A program made the translations under genes and the position numbers. This document shows, in pieces, positions 61,920 to 64,000 of a stretch of 64,000 bases of DNA (the first letter of the stretch is position 1; every line of letters begins with the position of its first letter). The stretch is from an uncultured Prolixibacteraceae bacterium (lineage in GTDB: Bacteria > Bacteroidota > Bacteroidia > Bacteroidales > Prolixibacteraceae): positions 37,509 through 101,508 of the forward strand of contig CALGIG010000057.1 of assembly GCA_937915865.1 (NCBI GenBank), written 5' to 3'. The notes below the pieces were generated by a model that made no database searches, was not told where the DNA came from, and was given only the letters and a program-made list of their open reading frames with translations.

Positions 61920-63080
61920 ATGAACGCAAATAACACCATATTACTCAAGAGTACAATTCACAAGGGAACTCCTGTAATACAAATTTGTTTTCCATACCAA
62001 AAGGATATAGTTGGCCTTTTAAAAGAGAAAACCGGGGCGCGATGGAGCCAAACCCTGAAATGCTGGATAATTAAGGAAAGTGAGTTTGATCTTAGCAGCT
62101 TTTTTGAACTATTCAGGGGAAAAGCTTTCGTAGATTATTCAGGATATACAAAAAACAAAGAAACAAAAATAGATGCAGGAGCCACAGTGGTTGCCCCTTA
62201 TTATTGCCTCAAAGAAATCAAATCGGGTTTAAGCCCTGAAGCAAAAGAACAGATTGAGTCGTTTGCCCGATGGATGCAGCAAAAGAGGTACTCCGAAAAC
62301 AGTATTAAAACATATATTCATCAACTGGAAATTTTTTTCGGTTTTTATGCTTTGCGAAAACCAAACGCAATCGGCAACCATGATATAACCCGGTTTAATA
62401 CTGATTTCATTCTAAAAAATGGACTCAGCCCTACGTTTCAGAACCAAACGGTAAGTGCGCTAAAATTGTTTTACGAAAAGAACTACAACCGACTTTTAAG
62501 CATTCAGGAAATAGAACGACCTTTAAAATCGAACCCGCTACCCAAGGTGTTCAGTAAAGCCGATTTGGAGAAGTTTTTCCGTGCAATTACCAATCAGAAA
62601 CATAAGATGGCAATGGAAATTATTTATTCGTGCGGGCTTCGCCGAAGTGAACTGGTAAACCTTAAGCTGGAACATCTGGATTCAAAAAGGAAGGTGCTAT
62701 CGATTATTAACTCGAAAGGTAAAAAAGACCGGGTTGTGCCATTAAGTGACCGAACATTACAGAAAATAAAGGAATATTATCATGCATACAAACCCAAACA
62801 GTACCTAATTGAAGGGCAGTTTCCCGGCAAAAGTTTATCGACAGGAAGCCTTCAAAAGATTTTTGACCGTACGATGGAAAAGGCCCGAATAAATAAGCCT
62901 TACACTATTCACTGTTTAAGGCATAGCATTGCAACACATTTACTCGAAAACGGAACCGATCTTCGTTATATCCAGGAGCTACTTGGCCATAAGTCGTCGA
63001 AAACGACCGAAATATATACTCACGTGAGCATCCAGAGTTTGCAGAACATTAAAAATCCGTTTGATGACCTTGATATATAA
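61920..63080 (+). CDS. Tyrosine recombinase with extra N-terminal domain (integron-integrase-like setting)
   Basis: A 386-residue recombinase. An extra N-terminal domain of about 80 residues (HKGTPVIQICFPYQKDIVGL, ARWSQTLKCWII) precedes the SAM-like core-binding domain (IESFARWMQQKRYSENSIKT) and the catalytic domain. Catalytic residues are Arg in SCGLRRSELVNLKLEHL, Lys in NSKGKKDRVVPL, H331-C-L-R334, His357 in ELLGHKSS and nucleophile Tyr366 in TEIYTHV. This is a complete active-site set, unlike the integrase at 12.7-14.0 kb. The extra N-terminal domain is, as I recall, typical of a Bacteroidota recombinase group. It reads towards small cassette-like genes behind an attC-like hairpin. Confidence 0.92.
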   Translation: MNANNTILLKSTIHKGTPVIQICFPYQKDIVGLLKEKTGARWSQTLKCWIIKESEFDLSSFFELFRGKAFVDYSGYTKNKETKIDAGATVVAPYYCLKEIKSGLSPEAKEQIESFARWMQQKRYSENSIKTYIHQLEIFFGFYALRKPNAIGNHDITRFNTDFILKNGLSPTFQNQTVSALKLFYEKNYNRLLSIQEIERPLKSNPLPKVFSKADLEKFFRAITNQKHKMAMEIIYSCGLRRSELVNLKLEHLDSKRKVLSIINSKGKKDRVVPLSDRTLQKIKEYYHAYKPKQYLIEGQFPGKSLSTGSLQKIFDRTMEKARINKPYTIHCLRHSIATHLLENGTDLRYIQELLGHKSSKTTEIYTHVSIQSLQNIKNPFDDLDI

Positions 63081-63084
63081 GATA

Positions 63085-63163
63085 CAAAAGGTGAACATAT
63101 CGCTCTTGAAACACGAATATGTGATACCTTTGGTAGACATACAACAGAGTTGTGTGGCATTTT
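63085..63163 (+). repeat. attC-like hairpin region after the recombinase
   Basis: Imperfect inverted arms (63085-63102, containing AAAGGTGAACATAT, and 63115-63133, containing ATATGTGATACCTTT) surround a 12-nt loop. They are followed by ACAAC-AGA-GTTGT (63141-63153) and TTGTGTGGCATTTT (63150-63163). The last motif recurs inverted at 63939-63952, at the far end of the two-gene cassette. The core does not match the GTTRRRY of classical attC exactly, so this is only attC-like. Confidence 0.4.
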
Positions 63164-63183
63164 AGAAAAGACATTTTCGCAAC

Positions 63184-63609
63184 ATGGATAAGGATATAAA
63201 AAAGCAGATAGCAAGGATTGAAAATATTTTTCCAAAAGGATTAGAGGATATTTATAAAAACCCTGACACCCTTCTGATTTACAAAGATTTCCTTAACAGT
63301 AAACTTGTTTTTCCTGTTGAGTTAACAGGTATTGAGGATTTTAACTGGGAAGAATTTTATGTTTTAGGACCAGGAAGTAAAAAGGAATATGAGCAATTAA
63401 AGAAGACTAATCCATCTTACACTGATATTTACAATTTAAACTCAATTGACGATAAATATGATGAGCATTTCGGATTAATAGGAAATGTAATTCGTAAATT
63501 GGATAAAAAGACTTTTCAAATTCCGCTTGGAGACTTAAAAGCAACGGACAAAAAAAATATAAATTATCAATTGTTGGATGATTATTCAGTTTGGTGTGTT
63601 AATTATTAA
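63184..63609 (+). CDS. Cassette-like hypothetical protein
   Basis: A 141-residue acidic cytoplasmic protein (MDKDIKKQIARIENIFPKGL, then FPVELTGIEDFNWEEFYVLG, then IPLGDLKATDKKNINYQLL). It is rich in Asp/Glu/Tyr, without signal or membrane segment. I do not recognise the family with confidence; the FNWEE...DKKNxNYQLLDDYSVW pattern may be a small conserved domain. It starts 103 bp after the recombinase stop, in the same direction, like the first gene of a cassette row. Confidence 0.65.
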   Translation: MDKDIKKQIARIENIFPKGLEDIYKNPDTLLIYKDFLNSKLVFPVELTGIEDFNWEEFYVLGPGSKKEYEQLKKTNPSYTDIYNLNSIDDKYDEHFGLIGNVIRKLDKKTFQIPLGDLKATDKKNINYQLLDDYSVWCVNY

Positions 63610-63616
63610 TCGGATT

Positions 63617-63955
63617 ATGAAAAACTTGCGATTGAAAATCTTGTTGCTCCTTAGCTTACTATCAACTGGATTGATTGTTTATTCATGGATACAAAACACT
63701 TATCAAATTGATTTTTTTGCAACTAAAAATCGTCATCTTAGAATTCAGATGATTCAGGAATTAAAAGAAAATAATGATATTGATTCTGTTAAGGTTAAGG
63801 CTATTCAGATTGTTGAGAATATTGGACAAAATGCAAATAAGGATAGTAAAAGAGCAATAAAAGAATCAAAAATACAGATTGGAATATTTTGTTTACTTTT
63901 GATTGTTAACGTATTAATTATAATTGAGATAAGAAATAAAAACGCCACACAATAG
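63617..63955 (+). CDS. Small two-helix membrane protein, 3' end probably cut by an intron
   Basis: 112 residues from the ATG at 63617, chosen because it lies 7 bp after the previous stop; an upstream in-frame codon at 63578 would overlap that gene. Two hydrophobic helices (LKILLLLSLLSTGLIVYSWI and IGIFCLLLIVNVLIIIEI) flank a charged periplasmic or cytoplasmic stretch. The stop codon TAG (63953-63955) lies exactly where intron-like sequence begins, so the native C-terminus may be slightly different. The function is unknown. Confidence 0.6.
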   Translation: MKNLRLKILLLLSLLSTGLIVYSWIQNTYQIDFFATKNRHLRIQMIQELKENNDIDSVKVKAIQIVENIGQNANKDSKRAIKESKIQIGIFCLLLIVNVLIIIEIRNKNATQ

Positions 63956-64000
63956 AGTAGACTGCCCCGCCAGCGCTTGCTGACGGGGAGAGCCTCTCAC
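63953..64000 (-). mobile_element. Probable 3' end of a group II intron, continuing past the window
   Basis: On the minus strand the edge reads GTGAGAGG, then a hairpin CCCCGTCAGC-AAGC-GCTGGCGGGG (complement of 63965-63988), then CAGTCTACTCTA. From memory this matches the domain V/VI junction and 3' end of bacterial group II introns (domain VI hairpin, CUACUC near the branch and splice site). The encoded reverse transcriptase and domain V would lie to the right, outside the window. It abuts the inverted TTGTGTGGC motif and is antisense to the cassette genes. Confidence 0.45.

Overview
The window is chromosomal DNA from a member of the Bacteroidota, most likely a Prolixibacteraceae/Marinilabiliales-type organism (inference). 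The support is the SusC/SusD pair with an STN-domain receptor, a FecR anti-sigma factor and an ECF sigma factor; GH97/GH31/GH28 enzymes; TAnnTTTG-type -7 promoter elements; near absence of Shine-Dalgarno sites; and arrays of ~785-residue MacB/FtsX-type permeases. Almost everything from 5.8 kb to 60.5 kb is on the minus strand.

Region 1 (1-5.7 kb, plus strand) is housekeeping: a response regulator cut by the window edge, isoleucyl-tRNA synthetase, a TraR/DksA-like protein, LspA and a CAT-anticodon tRNA. IleS carries an in-frame 117-bp palindromic repeat that adds 39 residues.

Region 2 (5,659-14,190) is an integrated element of about 8.5 kb. It is bounded by a perfect 48-bp duplication of the tRNA 3' end and has near-identical 23-bp candidate integrase arm sites just inside both ends. 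It carries a tyrosine integrase, an excisionase-like HTH protein, a replication-type winged-helix protein, a stand-alone HsdR-N-like nuclease, envelope and secreted cargo of unknown function, and a largely non-coding stretch with two strongly structured segments.

Region 3 (14.7-25.9 kb) is a defence locus: hsdM-hsdS-[higB-higA/ImmA]-hsdR-metallopeptidase-AlbA/ATPase, with a toxin-antitoxin pair embedded under its own apparently leaderless promoter. It is flanked by an IS21 remnant and a frameshifted Fic pseudogene.

Region 4 (26.2-47.0 kb) is a polysaccharide-utilisation locus: ECF sigma, FecR, SusC with STN domain and SusD, then a five-gene module (two SGNH proteins, SxtJ-like, SxtK/DUF5989-like, carbamoyltransferase), then a DUF4380-like protein, GH28, GH31, SGNH esterase and GH97. 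The central module reproduces the gene content of the sxtI-J-K-L block of cyanobacterial saxitoxin clusters, without any toxin-core gene in view. A 253-bp inverted palindromic element separates the module from the glycosidase operon.

Region 5 (47.3-60.5 kb) is five tandem MacB/FtsX-like permeases with no ATPase in view, plus the last 22 codons of a sixth fused out of frame to an M23 peptidase gene. Two 81-bp direct repeats mark the duplication.

Region 6 (60.5-64.0 kb) is decayed sequence followed by a tyrosine recombinase, an attC-like hairpin, two small cassette-like genes and, at the right edge on the opposite strand, what looks like the 3' end of a group II intron. This integron-like arrangement, the tRNA element and the sxtIJKL-like module are the most interesting parts of the window.
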